Below are positions 8,637 to 19,946 of a stretch of 64,000 bases of DNA, in pieces (the first letter of the stretch is position 1; each line of letters opens with the position of its first letter). The stretch spans positions 943,238-1,007,237 of the forward strand of contig NZ_JAPVBQ010000001.1 in NCBI RefSeq assembly GCF_026968045.1, given 5' to 3'. The notes under the pieces are model-generated. The model was not told the DNA's origin and made no database searches. It worked only from the letters and a program-made list of their open reading frames with translations. Made by a program: the position numbers and the translations under genes. This stretch comes from Modestobacter sp. VKM Ac-2977 (GTDB lineage Bacteria > Actinomycetota > Actinomycetes > Mycobacteriales > Geodermatophilaceae).

Positions 8637-9902
8637 TCAGGTGACCCGGGCGCGCTCGACCGGGTAGCTCTCGTGCGACCCGTCCGCGAGGACGGTGCGC
8701 AGCCGGTCCATCGCGTCCCAGACGTCGACGAACCGGGTGTAGAGCGGCGCCGGGCCCAGCCGCAGCCGGTCGGGCGTGCGGAAGTCCGGGACGACGCCGC
8801 GGTCGATCAGCGCCTGGGTCAGCTGCCACGCCTGCGGGTGCGCGAGGCTGACGTGCGACCCGCGCCGAACGGCCTCCCGCGGTGAGGCGACGGTGACCCC
8901 GTGCCCGGCCAGCCACTCGTCGGCCAGTGCGATCACCAGCTCGGTCAGCGCCCGCCCCTTGGCGGCCAGTCGCTCGATGCCGGCCTCCGCGGACAACCGG
9001 GCGCCGACCTCCACCGCCGCCATGGCCAGCACCGGGGGAGTGCCGACGGCGAACCGGTCCACGCCGTCGGCCGGGTCGTACGCCGTCCCCATCGCGAACT
9101 GGTCGCGCTGGCCGAACCAGCCCCAGATCGGCTGGCGCAGCTGCTCCTGCAGCTCGCGCCGCACGTAGAGGAAGGCCGGGGCCCCGGGGCCGCCGTTGAG
9201 GTACTTGTAGGTGCAGCCGACCGCCAGGTCGGCGCCGGCCGCCGTGAGGTCGGCGGGCACGGCGCCGGCGGCGTGGCTGAGGTCCCACACGACCAGCGCC
9301 CCCGCCTCGCGGGCCAGCCGGGTCACCTCGGTGATGTCGACCAGCGCGCCCGACCGGTAGGCCACCTGCGAGAGGACGACGACGGCGACCCGCGCGTCCA
9401 GCGCCCCGGCCAGCACGTCCAGGTCCAGGCCGGTGTCGATGTGCGCCTCGACCTCGCGCACCGTCATCCCGCGTGCCTGGGCCACCCCGGCCACGATGTA
9501 CCGGTCGGTGGGGAAGTCGTCGGCGCTGCAGACCAGCACGTCCCGGCCCGGGCGGGCGTCGGCCGCGGCGACCAGGAGCTTGTAGAGGTCGACGCTGGTC
9601 GTGTCGCCGACCAGCACCTCACCGGGCTGCGCCCCCAGCACACCCTCGGCGAGGACGTCACCGATCCGGCCGGACTGCTGCACCCAGTCGCGCCAGGAGC
9701 CGACGAGCCCCTGTCCCCACTCCTGCTCGACGGCCCGGGCCACCGCGGCGGGCGTCTCCCGGGGCAGCCGGCCGAGGGAGTTGCCGTCCAGGTAGAGCAG
9801 CCGGTCGGGGCCGTCGTCGTCGGTACCGGTGAACCGCGTCCGGAACCCGGCCAGCGGGTCGGTGGCGTCGGCGGCTTCGGCGGCGGCGCGGGAGAGGTCC
9901 AC
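8637..9902 (-). CDS. kynU: Kynureninase
   Basis: PLP-dependent hydrolase of 421 residues that splits kynurenine (or 3-hydroxykynurenine) to anthranilate and alanine. It opens with LYLDGNSLGRLPRETP, a strong kynureninase signature. VWDLSHAAGA carries the Asp that contacts the PLP pyridine ring, and the PLP Lys (residue about 232) is in GCTYKYLNGGPG. GTG at 9902 follows AGGA at seven bases. The frame is open far upstream, but that sequence is the antisense of the amidase gene. No tryptophan dioxygenase or formamidase gene lies nearby, so the pathway partners must be elsewhere. It is divergent from the amidase with only 36 bases between the starts and converges on the sortase gene. Confidence 0.93.
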   Translation of the reverse strand: MDLSRAAAEAADATDPLAGFRTRFTGTDDDGPDRLLYLDGNSLGRLPRETPAAVARAVEQEWGQGLVGSWRDWVQQSGRIGDVLAEGVLGAQPGEVLVGDTTSVDLYKLLVAAADARPGRDVLVCSADDFPTDRYIVAGVAQARGMTVREVEAHIDTGLDLDVLAGALDARVAVVVLSQVAYRSGALVDITEVTRLAREAGALVVWDLSHAAGAVPADLTAAGADLAVGCTYKYLNGGPGAPAFLYVRRELQEQLRQPIWGWFGQRDQFAMGTAYDPADGVDRFAVGTPPVLAMAAVEVGARLSAEAGIERLAAKGRALTELVIALADEWLAGHGVTVASPREAVRRGSHVSLAHPQAWQLTQALIDRGVVPDFRTPDRLRLGPAPLYTRFVDVWDAMDRLRTVLADGSHESYPVERARVT

Positions 9903-9938
9903 GAGGAGATCCTGCCCGTCCCGGCTAGCGTCCGGGTC

Positions 9939-11375
9939 GTGACCTCCTCGCCCGGAACACGACTGCACGACCTCACCGCGCTCGAGCAGGCAGCCGCGGT
10001 CCGCGCGAAGGAGGTGAGCCCCACCGAGCTGGTCGAGCACTCCCTCGCCCGCATCGAGGCGCTGGACCCCGCTGTCGGTGCCTTCCTGACCGTCACCCCC
10101 GACCGGGCGCGCGCCGCAGCCGCGGCGGCCGACCGGGCGGTGCTGGACGGCGGGGACCTGCCGCCGCTGCACGGCGTCCCGACCGCGATCAAGGACCTGG
10201 CCAACACCGCCGGGGTGCGCACCACCTTCGGCTCGGCGGTGCTGGCCGACTTCGTGCCCACCGTCGACGACGCCGTGGTCACCGCGCTGGCCGCCGCCGG
10301 CACGATCAGCCTGGGCAAGACGAACACCCCCGAGTTCGGCTTCCCCTGCTACACCGACAACGACCTCGCCGGCCCCGCCCGGTGCCCGTGGGAGCCCTCG
10401 CTCCTGGCCGGCGGCTCCAGCGGTGGTGCGGCTGCTGCGGTGGCCGCCGGGCTGCTGCCGTTCGCCCACGGGTCCGACGGCGGCGGCTCCATCCGCATCC
10501 CGGCCGGGATCAACGGGCTGTTCGGCATCAAGCCCAGCCGCGGCCGGGTGAGCAACGCCCCGCTGGGCAGCGAGACCACCGGCCTGGGCGTCCAGGGGCC
10601 GCTGGCCCGCACCGTGCGGGACGCCGCGGCGATGCTCGACGCGATGGCCGGGCCGGTGCTGGGTGACCCGTTCTGGGCACCGCCGCCGCCGGCCGGGGAG
10701 ACCTTCCTCGGCTACGCCGACCGCCCGCCGGGCCGGCTGCGGATCGGTCGCTACCTGGACTCCGGCATGCCCGGCGCCGACCTGGACCCCGAGGTCCGGG
10801 CGGCGTTCGAGGACGCCTCCGCGCTGCTGTCCGAGCTGGGCCACGAGGTCGAGGACCTGCCGGCCGCACCGCTCACGCCGGAGGTCTTCCCGGCCTTCGA
10901 GGTGGTCTGGGCGTTGTCGGCCACGACGCTGCCGGTGCCGCCGTCCCAGCTGGACCGGCTGCGGCCGCTGACCCGCTTCCTCCGCGACCGGGGGCTGGCG
11001 CTCAGCGCGAGGGACGCGATGCAGGCGATGTTCACGTTGCGGGTCTTCGCCCGCCGGTTCATCCAGTCCACCACCCGGTACGACGTGCTGCTCTCCCCGA
11101 TCTGCACGCTGCCGCCCCAGCCGGTCGGCTGGTTCGACGGGGACGGCGACGGTGCCGCGGACTTCGAGCGGCAGAAGAGGTACGCGGCCTTCCCGGCGGT
11201 CTACAACGTCACCGGTCAGCCGGCGGTCAGCGTGCCGCTGTGGTGGACGGCGGGCGGGCTGCCCATCGGGACCATGCTGGTGGGCCGCCCGGCCGACGAG
11301 GCGACGCTGATCTCGCTGTCCGCGCAACTGGAGGAGGCGCGGCCGTGGGGGCACCGACACCCCGCGATGTGGTGA
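9939..11375 (+). CDS. Amidase signature (AS) family amidase
   Basis: Amide hydrolase of 478 residues using a Ser-cisSer-Lys triad: Lys about 85 in PTAIKDLANTAG, the cis-Ser near residue 160 in LAGGSSGGAAAAVA, and the nucleophile Ser about 183 in GSDGGGSIRIPA. The segment GLFGIKPSRGRVS is also typical. The substrate is not predictable; relatives act on nitrile-derived amides, peptide amides or amino-acid amides. GTG at 9939 is set by the conserved N terminus (LHDLTALEQAAAVRAKEVSP). The start is 36 bases from that of divergent kynureninase, so the two may share control. Any functional link between them is inference from position. Confidence 0.9.
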   Translation: MTSSPGTRLHDLTALEQAAAVRAKEVSPTELVEHSLARIEALDPAVGAFLTVTPDRARAAAAAADRAVLDGGDLPPLHGVPTAIKDLANTAGVRTTFGSAVLADFVPTVDDAVVTALAAAGTISLGKTNTPEFGFPCYTDNDLAGPARCPWEPSLLAGGSSGGAAAAVAAGLLPFAHGSDGGGSIRIPAGINGLFGIKPSRGRVSNAPLGSETTGLGVQGPLARTVRDAAAMLDAMAGPVLGDPFWAPPPPAGETFLGYADRPPGRLRIGRYLDSGMPGADLDPEVRAAFEDASALLSELGHEVEDLPAAPLTPEVFPAFEVVWALSATTLPVPPSQLDRLRPLTRFLRDRGLALSARDAMQAMFTLRVFARRFIQSTTRYDVLLSPICTLPPQPVGWFDGDGDGAADFERQKRYAAFPAVYNVTGQPAVSVPLWWTAGGLPIGTMLVGRPADEATLISLSAQLEEARPWGHRHPAMW

Positions 11376-11421
11376 CCCGTCCTGCCGGGCCGGTGATCGC
11401 TCGTCCCGGTAGATTGCGGCC

Positions 11422-11754
11422 ATGCCCGTGCTCGAGACCGTGCTCATCTACGGCGTCATCCCGCTGGTGATCGTGCTGCTGTTCGCTGCGGTGACGCTGT
11501 TCCCCGGCCGCGGCAAGGACCAGACCAAGTACCGCCCCGGCCGCCCCTGGGAGCACGCTCCCGTCTGGTACGAGCCGCACCCCGACGTCCCCGGAGTGGT
11601 CGGTGGCCACGCCGAGGACGCACCCGGGGCCGGACACGCCGCTCCGCGACTGGGCGCCACCGCCTCGGCGCTGGCCATCGGCCAGCACCCGCACGTGGCC
11701 GACTCCGACACCGTCCGGCGCACCGCCGCCGGCGGCGCCCGCGGGACCTGGTGA
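11422..11754 (+). CDS. ctaJ: Small membrane protein, probable aa3-type cytochrome oxidase subunit CtaJ
   Basis: Protein of 110 residues with one N-terminal transmembrane helix (residues 5-27, VLIYGVIPLVIVLLFAAVTLF), then the conserved cytoplasm-side patch KYRPGRPWEHAPVWYEPHP and a variable Gly/Ala-rich tail. Size, topology and position match the accessory subunit CtaJ described for the mycobacterial bcc-aa3 respiratory supercomplex, whose gene sits next to a DUF5130 gene as here. ATG at 11422 is clear. Assignment rests on that neighbourhood and a recalled family pattern, not on a residue known to be functional, so it could be annotated as hypothetical elsewhere. Confidence 0.65.
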   Translation: MPVLETVLIYGVIPLVIVLLFAAVTLFPGRGKDQTKYRPGRPWEHAPVWYEPHPDVPGVVGGHAEDAPGAGHAAPRLGATASALAIGQHPHVADSDTVRRTAAGGARGTW

Positions 11755-11824
11755 CCCGCCGGTGAGCACCGCGTCGTCCCACGTCCCGTCGCAGTCCGCG
11801 TCGCAGTCCGGAGGCACCCCCCAG

Positions 11825-12295
11825 ATGACCCAGCAGCTCAACCGGCAGCCCGCCGCCGACCAGTACGGGCCCAGCGCGACGGAGCAGACCGGGAACAGCT
11901 CCGTGATGGAGCCCGGCTCGGGGCCGTTCAGCTACCGCGACCTCGCCCGGCTCGACGAGGCGCTGACCATGTCCTCCCGGGAGACCGGGCTGCGGTTCAC
12001 CCTCTACGTGGGCGAGCTGGGCTCCGACACCCGGGCCACGGCGGAGGACCTGCACTCCCGCTCCGGCGGTGACACCTCCAACAGCGTCCTGGTCGCCCTC
12101 GCGCCGGGGCAACGGGTGCTGGAGATCGTCACGGGCACCGCGGCCGCCCGCCGGCTGCCCGACCGGGCGTGTGCCCTCGCCGTGCTGTCGATGACCAGCC
12201 GGCTGGGCGCCGGCGACCTGGTCGGGGCGATCATCAACGGGCTGCGGCAGCTGTCCGACGCCGCCGGTCACCCCGCGCGCCGCAACGCCCACTGA
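11825..12295 (+). CDS. DUF5130 domain protein
   Basis: Protein of 156 residues with an N-terminal polar tail and a compact domain from FSYRDLARLDEALTMSSRETG onward, containing RFTLYVGELG and VLVALAPGQRVLEIVTG. It matches the DUF5130 (TPM-like) family of actinobacteria, represented in mycobacteria next to pepN; the related MSMEG_4693 has been tied to the aa3 oxidase as CtaI, as I recall. ATG at 11825 has GGAGG ten bases upstream; a GTG at 11762 would add 21 residues and sits 7 bases after ctaJ, so coupling there is an alternative. It forms an operon with ctaJ and converges on pepN across a strong hairpin. Confidence 0.78.
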   Translation: MTQQLNRQPAADQYGPSATEQTGNSSVMEPGSGPFSYRDLARLDEALTMSSRETGLRFTLYVGELGSDTRATAEDLHSRSGGDTSNSVLVALAPGQRVLEIVTGTAAARRLPDRACALAVLSMTSRLGAGDLVGAIINGLRQLSDAAGHPARRNAH

Positions 12296-12318
12296 GCACG
12301 CGCCCCCGGCAGGGGGCT

Positions 12319-12365
12319 GAACGCCAGCGGCCCAGGACTCGTCGAGTCCTGGGCCGCTGGCGTTC
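12319..12365. terminator. Long perfect inverted repeat, bidirectional terminator
   Basis: Positions 12319-12341 and 12343-12365 are exact reverse complements (23-base arms around one central base). The element fills most of the 84-base gap between the convergent DUF5130 and pepN stops, so it can fold on either transcript. There is no U-tract on either side. Confidence 0.8.
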
Positions 12366-12379
12366 GACGGGTCCGCCCC

Positions 12380-14929
<2,550 letters not shown>

Positions 14930-15085
14930 GCCCCGGAGCCTCCCATGCGGGGACGACGGTCTCCTCCCCGTGTGGTCCCGAGGAGAGCGGGGAACAAGCC
15001 GGGGACGGCCCGACTTGGTCGGCCCAGACGACCGGGTGTCGTTCGACCGACCGCCCGGAGCACCGACGACAGACTGAGGAGCACC

Positions 15086-15751
15086 ATGACCGAGGCAGTG
15101 CAGAGCTCTCCCGTGAAGGCCCGCGTCGACTTCTGGTTCGACCCGCTGTGCCCGTGGGCGTGGCTCACCAGCCGGTGGGTGCTGGAGGCGGCGAAGGTCC
15201 GTGACATCGACCTGCACTGGCACGTGATGTCGCTGTCGGTGCTCAACCGCGGCCGTGACCTGTCGCCGGACTACCAGGAGATGATGGCCAAGGCGATCGG
15301 CCCGGTGCGGGTCGCGGTCGCCGCCGCCCAGCAGCACGGCGACGCCGTGCTGGGCGACCTCTACACCGCCATGGGCACGCTGCGGCACCACGACGGCGTG
15401 GAGATCGAGGAGATCATCGCCCCGGCGCTGGAGCGGGTGGGCCTGCCCGCCGAGCTGGCCGAGGCGGCCGGCTCGACCGAGTACGACGCGGCGCTGGAGA
15501 AGAGCCACCACGAGGGGATGGACCCGGTCGGCGACGACGTCGGCACCCCCGTCATGCACATCGACGGCGTGGCGTTCTTCGGCCCGGTGATCAGCAAGGT
15601 GCCGACCGGTGAGGAGGCCGGCAAGGCGTTCGACGGCGCCGTCCTGCTGGCCAACCTGCCCGACTTCTGGGAGCTCAAGCGCACCCGCCTCTCCGGGCCG
15701 GACATGTCCTCCGTGCCCGCCGACGCCCTGGAGCTGACCGGCACCCGCTGA
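15086..15751 (+). CDS. DsbA-like mycothiol-dependent reductase (Rv2466c family), CPWA variant
   Basis: Thioredoxin-fold protein of 221 residues in the DsbA/FrnE group. It resembles the M. tuberculosis mycothiol-dependent reductase Rv2466c along its length: [29 protein letters not shown], and [16 protein letters not shown] with the cis-Pro loop. The family active site as I recall it is CPWC; here the second Cys is Ala (TGC CCG TGG GCG). The nucleophilic Cys is kept, so a monothiol mechanism with mycothiol is possible. ATG at 15086 follows TGAGGAG. It is divergent from pepN, the same arrangement as Rv2466c and Rv2467. Confidence 0.88.
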   Translation: MTEAVQSSPVKARVDFWFDPLCPWAWLTSRWVLEAAKVRDIDLHWHVMSLSVLNRGRDLSPDYQEMMAKAIGPVRVAVAAAQQHGDAVLGDLYTAMGTLRHHDGVEIEEIIAPALERVGLPAELAEAAGSTEYDAALEKSHHEGMDPVGDDVGTPVMHIDGVAFFGPVISKVPTGEEAGKAFDGAVLLANLPDFWELKRTRLSGPDMSSVPADALELTGTR

Positions 15752-15759
15752 TCACCCGA

Positions 15760-15785
15760 GGGGCCGAGATCGCGACTTCGGCCCC
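15760..15785 (+). terminator. Hairpin after the reductase gene
   Basis: GGGGCCGA at 15760-15767 pairs with TCGGCCCC at 15778-15785 around a 10-base loop, starting 9 bases after the stop codon. No U-tract follows. Confidence 0.5.
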
Positions 15786-15813
15786 CCGCGACGGGGTGCG
15801 GCATCCTGAGTCG

Positions 15814-16581
15814 ATGCCGCCCCCCGTTCGTCAGCGCGTCTTCATCACCGGCGCGAGCGCCGGCCTCGGCCAGGGCATGGCCCGGGAGTTCGCCGCCCGA
15901 GGCCGCGACCTGGTGCTGGTGGCCCGGCGGCTGGACCGCCTGGCCGAGCTCCGCGACGAGCTGCTGACCTCGCACCCCGGCATCCGGGTCGTGATCGGCG
16001 AGCTGGACGTCGACGACCCCGAGGCCGTCGCGGCGACCGTGCCCCGGCTGGCCGCCGAACTGGGCGGCATCGACCGGTTCATCGCCAACGCGGGCCTCGG
16101 CAAGGGCGCCCCGGTGGGCACGGGCAAGGCGGGACCGAACCGGCAGGTGCTGGTCACCAACGTGCTGGGCACGCACGCCTGCTGCGAAGCCGCCGTCGAG
16201 CTGTTCCGCGCCCAGGGGAGCGGGCACCTGGTGGTCATCTCCTCGGTCGCCGGGGTACGCGGCATGGGCGGCACCCGGACGGCGTACGCCACCTCCAAGG
16301 CCGCGGACGCCGTGCTCGCCGAGGGCATCCGCGCCGACCTGCTGGGGAGCCGGCACACCCGCGCGATCCGGGTCAGCACCATCCACCCCGGCTTCATCGA
16401 GACCGACATCAACACCGGCCGTCGCGGCCCGTTCACCGTCGACCTGCAGACCGGCGTCACCGCGCTGACCGCGGCGATCGAGCGGGAGCCGGTGCGCGCC
16501 TACGTCCCCGAGTGGCCGTGGCGCCCGGTCGCCGGCCTGCTGCGCGTGCTGCCGCTGCCGGTCGTCCGCAAGCTCGCCTGA
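15814..16581 (+). CDS. Short-chain dehydrogenase/reductase (SDR)
   Basis: NAD(P)-dependent oxidoreductase of 255 residues, classical SDR. It has the cofactor motif TGASAGLG near residue 14, NAG in FIANAGLGKG, a catalytic Ser in HLVVISSVAG and Tyr-Lys in TAYATSKAA. The substrate is unknown; the ISSVAGVRG and ADLLGS segments resemble fatty-acyl or steroid-type SDRs only in a general way. ATG at 15814 is preferred; a GTG 6 codons upstream is also possible. It follows the reductase hairpin and converges on the phosphatase gene with 6 bases between the stops. Confidence 0.87.
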   Translation: MPPPVRQRVFITGASAGLGQGMAREFAARGRDLVLVARRLDRLAELRDELLTSHPGIRVVIGELDVDDPEAVAATVPRLAAELGGIDRFIANAGLGKGAPVGTGKAGPNRQVLVTNVLGTHACCEAAVELFRAQGSGHLVVISSVAGVRGMGGTRTAYATSKAADAVLAEGIRADLLGSRHTRAIRVSTIHPGFIETDINTGRRGPFTVDLQTGVTALTAAIEREPVRAYVPEWPWRPVAGLLRVLPLPVVRKLA

Positions 16582-16587
16582 GAGCCG

Positions 16588-18366
16588 TCAGGCCGCGGGC
16601 GCTGCGGGGACGACGTCCGGGACGTGGCCCGGTCCGGCCACCGCCGGGCGGGGCCGGTCCTGCCGGTGCAGGCGCACCGCCACCAGCGCGACGTCGTCCT
16701 CAGGACGGCCGTGCACCAGCCGCTCGAGGACGGCGTCGCACAGCGACCCCAACGGCAGGTGGGCGAGGTCGGCCAGCGCCTCCCGCAGCCGGTCCAGGCC
16801 GGCGTCCAGCCCGATGGGGCCCTCGGGCCCACGCTGCTCGATCAGCCCGTCGGTGTAGAGGAACACCGTCGTGTCGCGGTCCAGCTCCGTCACCTGCTCG
16901 ACGCGCCTCGTGGCCGAGTCCACGCCCAGCAGCAGGTCGGCCCGCCCGCTGTCCAGGGTGGTCACCCGGCCCTCGACGTCCAGCAGCAGCGGCGGCGGGT
17001 GCCCGGCGCTGGACCAGCACATCCGGGTGACGCCGCGCCCGCGTTCCTCGTCGGTCTGCTCGAAGCGGGCGGTGGCGGCGGTGGCGATCGTGCCGACGGC
17101 CAGCACGTCCATCGCGCGGTCCAGCCCGGCGAGCACCTCGGCCGGTCCCGCGTCGCTGTAGACGGCGATGCCCCGCAGCAGGCTGCGCAACTGGCCCATC
17201 GCGGCCGCTGCCTCGATGTCGTGCCCGGCCACGTCGCCGATCACGACCATCGTGGTGCCCCCGGGCTGGACGAACGCGTCGTACCAGTCCCCACCCACCC
17301 GGGCGGCCTGCACGGCGGGCAGGTACCGGACCACGACCTCGCTGTGGTCCGGCTGCGGTGGTTCGGTGAGCAGGCTGCGCTGCAGGTGCTCGGCGACCTG
17401 GCGCTGCTGGGTGAACAGGCGCGCGTTGTCCAGGGCCGTGCCGGCCCGGGCCGCGACATCGGTGGCGGCGCGCAGCTCCCGGGGGGTCCACGGGGTGGAG
17501 CCGACGTCCCGGAACAGGCTGAGCAGCCCCACGGTGCGGCCACCGGCCAGCAGCGGGACGGCGGCGACGCCGCCGGGCCGCAGGGCGGCCAGCAGCTGCT
17601 GCGCCTGCGGGGTGACCACCAGTGCGGTGGCGACCGAGTCGACCTGGTCGGCCCGGCCGTCGCCGAGGAGCACCGCCCGACCGCTGCGGATCGCCCGGCG
17701 TGCCGGCGAGTCCGCGGCCAGGGCGCCGGTCCGGGACTCGGCGTAGACCTCGGCGGCGTGCTGCATCTCCGGGCGCCGGTGCACCACGGCGAGGTCGTCC
17801 AGGGCGCCGCTGGCCGCGTCGTACGTGCTGACGATGACCCAGTCGGCGAGCCGGGGGACGACCAGCCGGGCCAGCCGGCGGACGCCCTCGCCGACGTCGA
17901 GGGTGGTGCTCAGCGCGGCGGACGTCTCGGTGAGCAGGTCCAGCAGCTCCACCGCCGGGGCGTCGTCGGCTGTGGCCGGGGAACCTGTGGGTGCCCCGGC
18001 GCGGCGTCGCTCGGCGGTGATGTCGTGGAACTCGACGTCCATGCCGTCGGCGGCCGGGCGCACCGACATCCGGTACCAGCGGTCGTGCGGTGGGTAGTAC
18101 TGCTCGAAGTCCACCGGCTCCCGGGTGTCCATCGTGTGCCGGTAGGCCCGCTCCACGTCGGTGCCCAGGGTCAGCGGGTGGATCTCCCACTGCGTGCGGC
18201 CGAGGAGGTCCTCCCGCCGTTCCTGCAGCAGCGTCTCGGCGGCTCGGTTGACGTACACCCAGCGGAAGTCGCGGTCCATGCAGACCAGCGGGATCGCGAC
18301 CGACTCCGCCCAGGCGCCGGCGCGGCGCGCGTCAGGGGAAGGGTGGGCACGAGGCCGGTCCTGCAC
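16588..18366 (-). CDS. PAS-GAF-PP2C (SpoIIE-type) serine/threonine phosphatase
   Basis: Signalling protein of 592 residues. An N-terminal PAS domain (about residues 20-115, IPLVCMDRDFRWVYVNRAAETLL) is followed by a GAF domain (about 150-330, ending TDVAARAGTALDNARLF) and a SpoIIE phosphatase domain (about 345-560). The phosphatase has the metal-binding signatures GGDWYDAF, VIGDVAGHD, MCWSSAGHPPPLLLD and FLYTDGLIE. Such proteins usually dephosphorylate anti-sigma antagonists in response to a sensed ligand; none is encoded nearby. GTG at 18366 has GGAGGA five bases upstream. The frame is open 22 codons further to an ATG at 18432, a second choice. Confidence 0.9.
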   Translation of the reverse strand: MQDRPRAHPSPDARRAGAWAESVAIPLVCMDRDFRWVYVNRAAETLLQERREDLLGRTQWEIHPLTLGTDVERAYRHTMDTREPVDFEQYYPPHDRWYRMSVRPAADGMDVEFHDITAERRRAGAPTGSPATADDAPAVELLDLLTETSAALSTTLDVGEGVRRLARLVVPRLADWVIVSTYDAASGALDDLAVVHRRPEMQHAAEVYAESRTGALAADSPARRAIRSGRAVLLGDGRADQVDSVATALVVTPQAQQLLAALRPGGVAAVPLLAGGRTVGLLSLFRDVGSTPWTPRELRAATDVAARAGTALDNARLFTQQRQVAEHLQRSLLTEPPQPDHSEVVVRYLPAVQAARVGGDWYDAFVQPGGTTMVVIGDVAGHDIEAAAAMGQLRSLLRGIAVYSDAGPAEVLAGLDRAMDVLAVGTIATAATARFEQTDEERGRGVTRMCWSSAGHPPPLLLDVEGRVTTLDSGRADLLLGVDSATRRVEQVTELDRDTTVFLYTDGLIEQRGPEGPIGLDAGLDRLREALADLAHLPLGSLCDAVLERLVHGRPEDDVALVAVRLHRQDRPRPAVAGPGHVPDVVPAAPAA

Positions 18367-18481
18367 GGGGTTCCTCCGGCTCGGCGGGGAGAGCCCGCCG
18401 CTGCTCGGATCAGGCACCACAGATCCCATCACACACCACTGACCGCGGTGACGGACCTCGGTCCCTCGTCCGTGGCGTCGT

Positions 18482-19237
18482 TCAGGCTCGGGTACGGGCG
18501 GTCGCCCGGGTGGCCTCGTCGAACGGCGGGTGTGCAGCGGGGTCGGTCAGCCAGGTCGCCAGCTGGGCCAGTTCGTCGCGCTGGGCGGCCACGAAGGCCG
18601 CGTCCACCACCCCGCCGTGCCCGGGGACGACCGGCCCGCGCACCAGCTCGAGCAGCGCCGTGACCGTCTGCGCCCACTCCAGCGGGTAGGCGTCCTCCAT
18701 GGCCGGTGGCGACCCGTCCTCGACCAGGTCCCCGGCGAAGAGGACGTCGTCCACGGTGACCACCAGGTCCGCGCCGGTGTGCCCGCGCCCGAGGTGCCGC
18801 AGCGTCACGGTGCGGCCACCCACGTCCAGCCGGGCGAGGTCGTCGACCAGGTGGTCGGGCGGGTCGATCGGTGCGGTGGCGACCAGTTCGGCGGCCGGGT
18901 CGCCGTCCTCCCGGAGGCCGGTGACCACCGAGGCGCGCTGTTGCTCACCGGTCGCCTCGAGCTCATCGGCGCAGCGGCGGTGCCCCCAGACGTCGGCCGG
19001 CCGGAACGCCGCGTTGCCGAAGCAGTGGTCGTGGTGGGCATGGGTGTTGACGACGGTCCAGGGGTGCGGGGTGACGGCCCGGACCGCCTCGGCCAGGGCT
19101 CGGCCCTCACCGAGGTGGGAGCGGGTGTCGATGACCAGGCAGCCGCCGTCGCCGACGACCAGCCCACAGTTGAGGTCGAGCTCGCGGTGTCGGCGGACGA
19201 ACACCCGGTCGCCGATCTCCCGCCAGCCGGCGGTCAC
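18482..19237 (-). CDS. MBL-fold metallo-hydrolase
   Basis: Metallo-beta-lactamase-fold hydrolase of 251 residues. The zinc motif is complete: NTHAHHDHCFGN (HxHxDH), a downstream His in LGRGHTGADLVV, Asp in LFAGDLVEDG and His in VPGHGGVVD. The fold serves glyoxalase II, quinone-like hydrolases and many others, and the substrate cannot be told. GTG at 19237 overlaps the DUF429 stop by 4 bases (GTGA), so the two are coupled, DUF429 first. The C-terminal tail is Ala/Arg-rich. Confidence 0.87.
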   Translation of the reverse strand: MTAGWREIGDRVFVRRHRELDLNCGLVVGDGGCLVIDTRSHLGEGRALAEAVRAVTPHPWTVVNTHAHHDHCFGNAAFRPADVWGHRRCADELEATGEQQRASVVTGLREDGDPAAELVATAPIDPPDHLVDDLARLDVGGRTVTLRHLGRGHTGADLVVTVDDVLFAGDLVEDGSPPAMEDAYPLEWAQTVTALLELVRGPVVPGHGGVVDAAFVAAQRDELAQLATWLTDPAAHPPFDEATRATARTRA

Positions 19238-19908
19238 CAGCAGATCCGCATCGGCCGGCCGCGGGAGTCCGCCGTCCCGTCGCCCACCCGCTCGGCGGTG
19301 CCGGCGGCCAGCCGCTGGGCCGACCAGGCAGCGGCGCAGGCGTCGAGCGCATCGACGAGCGGGACGCCGGCCGGAGCCCCGGCCAGTGCCTCCTCCACGT
19401 CCATGACGGCGCGCAGGGCCCGCAGTCGCTGCACCGTGCCGCGGGCGGTTCCCTTGCGGTCGGTGACCCCGCCGAGCCCGAGCCGGAACGCCAGCTCAGG
19501 GTGCACCTCCACCACCCGGTCGGTCGGGGGTTCACCGAGGACCTCGTCCAGGTCCTTGATCGCCGCGACCAGCATGAAGGTCTGCGCGGACGGCGCCCGC
19601 CCGTTCGCTGCGGCGCGGCTCAGCTCCCGGGCTCGGGCGTAGTCAGGGGCAGCGAGGACGGCGCGGACCGGGGCGGGGAAGACCGAACTCGCTGCGCCGG
19701 TGCGCCGCAGCAGGTCGCGCGCGGCGAGGTCGCAGGCTCGGACGCCGTCCTCCGACAGCCCGATCGGCATGTCGATGGCGACCACCTCGACGTCCGGCAC
19801 CGCCAGCACCGCCGCCGCGTCGTCCAGCACCCGCAGCTCCACCGTGCGCCCGTCGAGCAGCGCACCGACCCACTTCCCGCGCCAGCCGTCCACCCCGAGC
19901 ACCGCCAC
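19234..19908 (-). CDS. DUF429 family protein (predicted RNase H-like nuclease)
   Basis: Protein of 224 residues matching the DUF429 family: N-terminal VLGVDGWRGKWVGALLDG, AIDMPIGLSEDGVRACD, then a conserved FPAPVRAVLAAPDY and a C-terminal RVVEVHPELAFRLG. The acidic residues in the first strand and the IDMP motif fit an RNase H-like fold, but activity in this family is predicted only. ATG at 19908. It overlaps the MBL hydrolase by 4 bases and is divergent from rpiB by 38 bases. Confidence 0.82.
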   Translation of the reverse strand: MAVLGVDGWRGKWVGALLDGRTVELRVLDDAAAVLAVPDVEVVAIDMPIGLSEDGVRACDLAARDLLRRTGAASSVFPAPVRAVLAAPDYARARELSRAAANGRAPSAQTFMLVAAIKDLDEVLGEPPTDRVVEVHPELAFRLGLGGVTDRKGTARGTVQRLRALRAVMDVEEALAGAPAGVPLVDALDACAAAWSAQRLAAGTAERVGDGTADSRGRPMRICW

Positions 19909-19946
19909 CGGGCCAGCCTGCCAGGAGTCGGTGAGAAGATCGGCAC

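Noticed and set aside
14991-15043. Possible SigH/SigR promoter for the DsbA-like reductase
   Set aside because: GGAAC at 14991 is present, but the next GTT is 45 bases away; the required 16-20 base spacing is not met.
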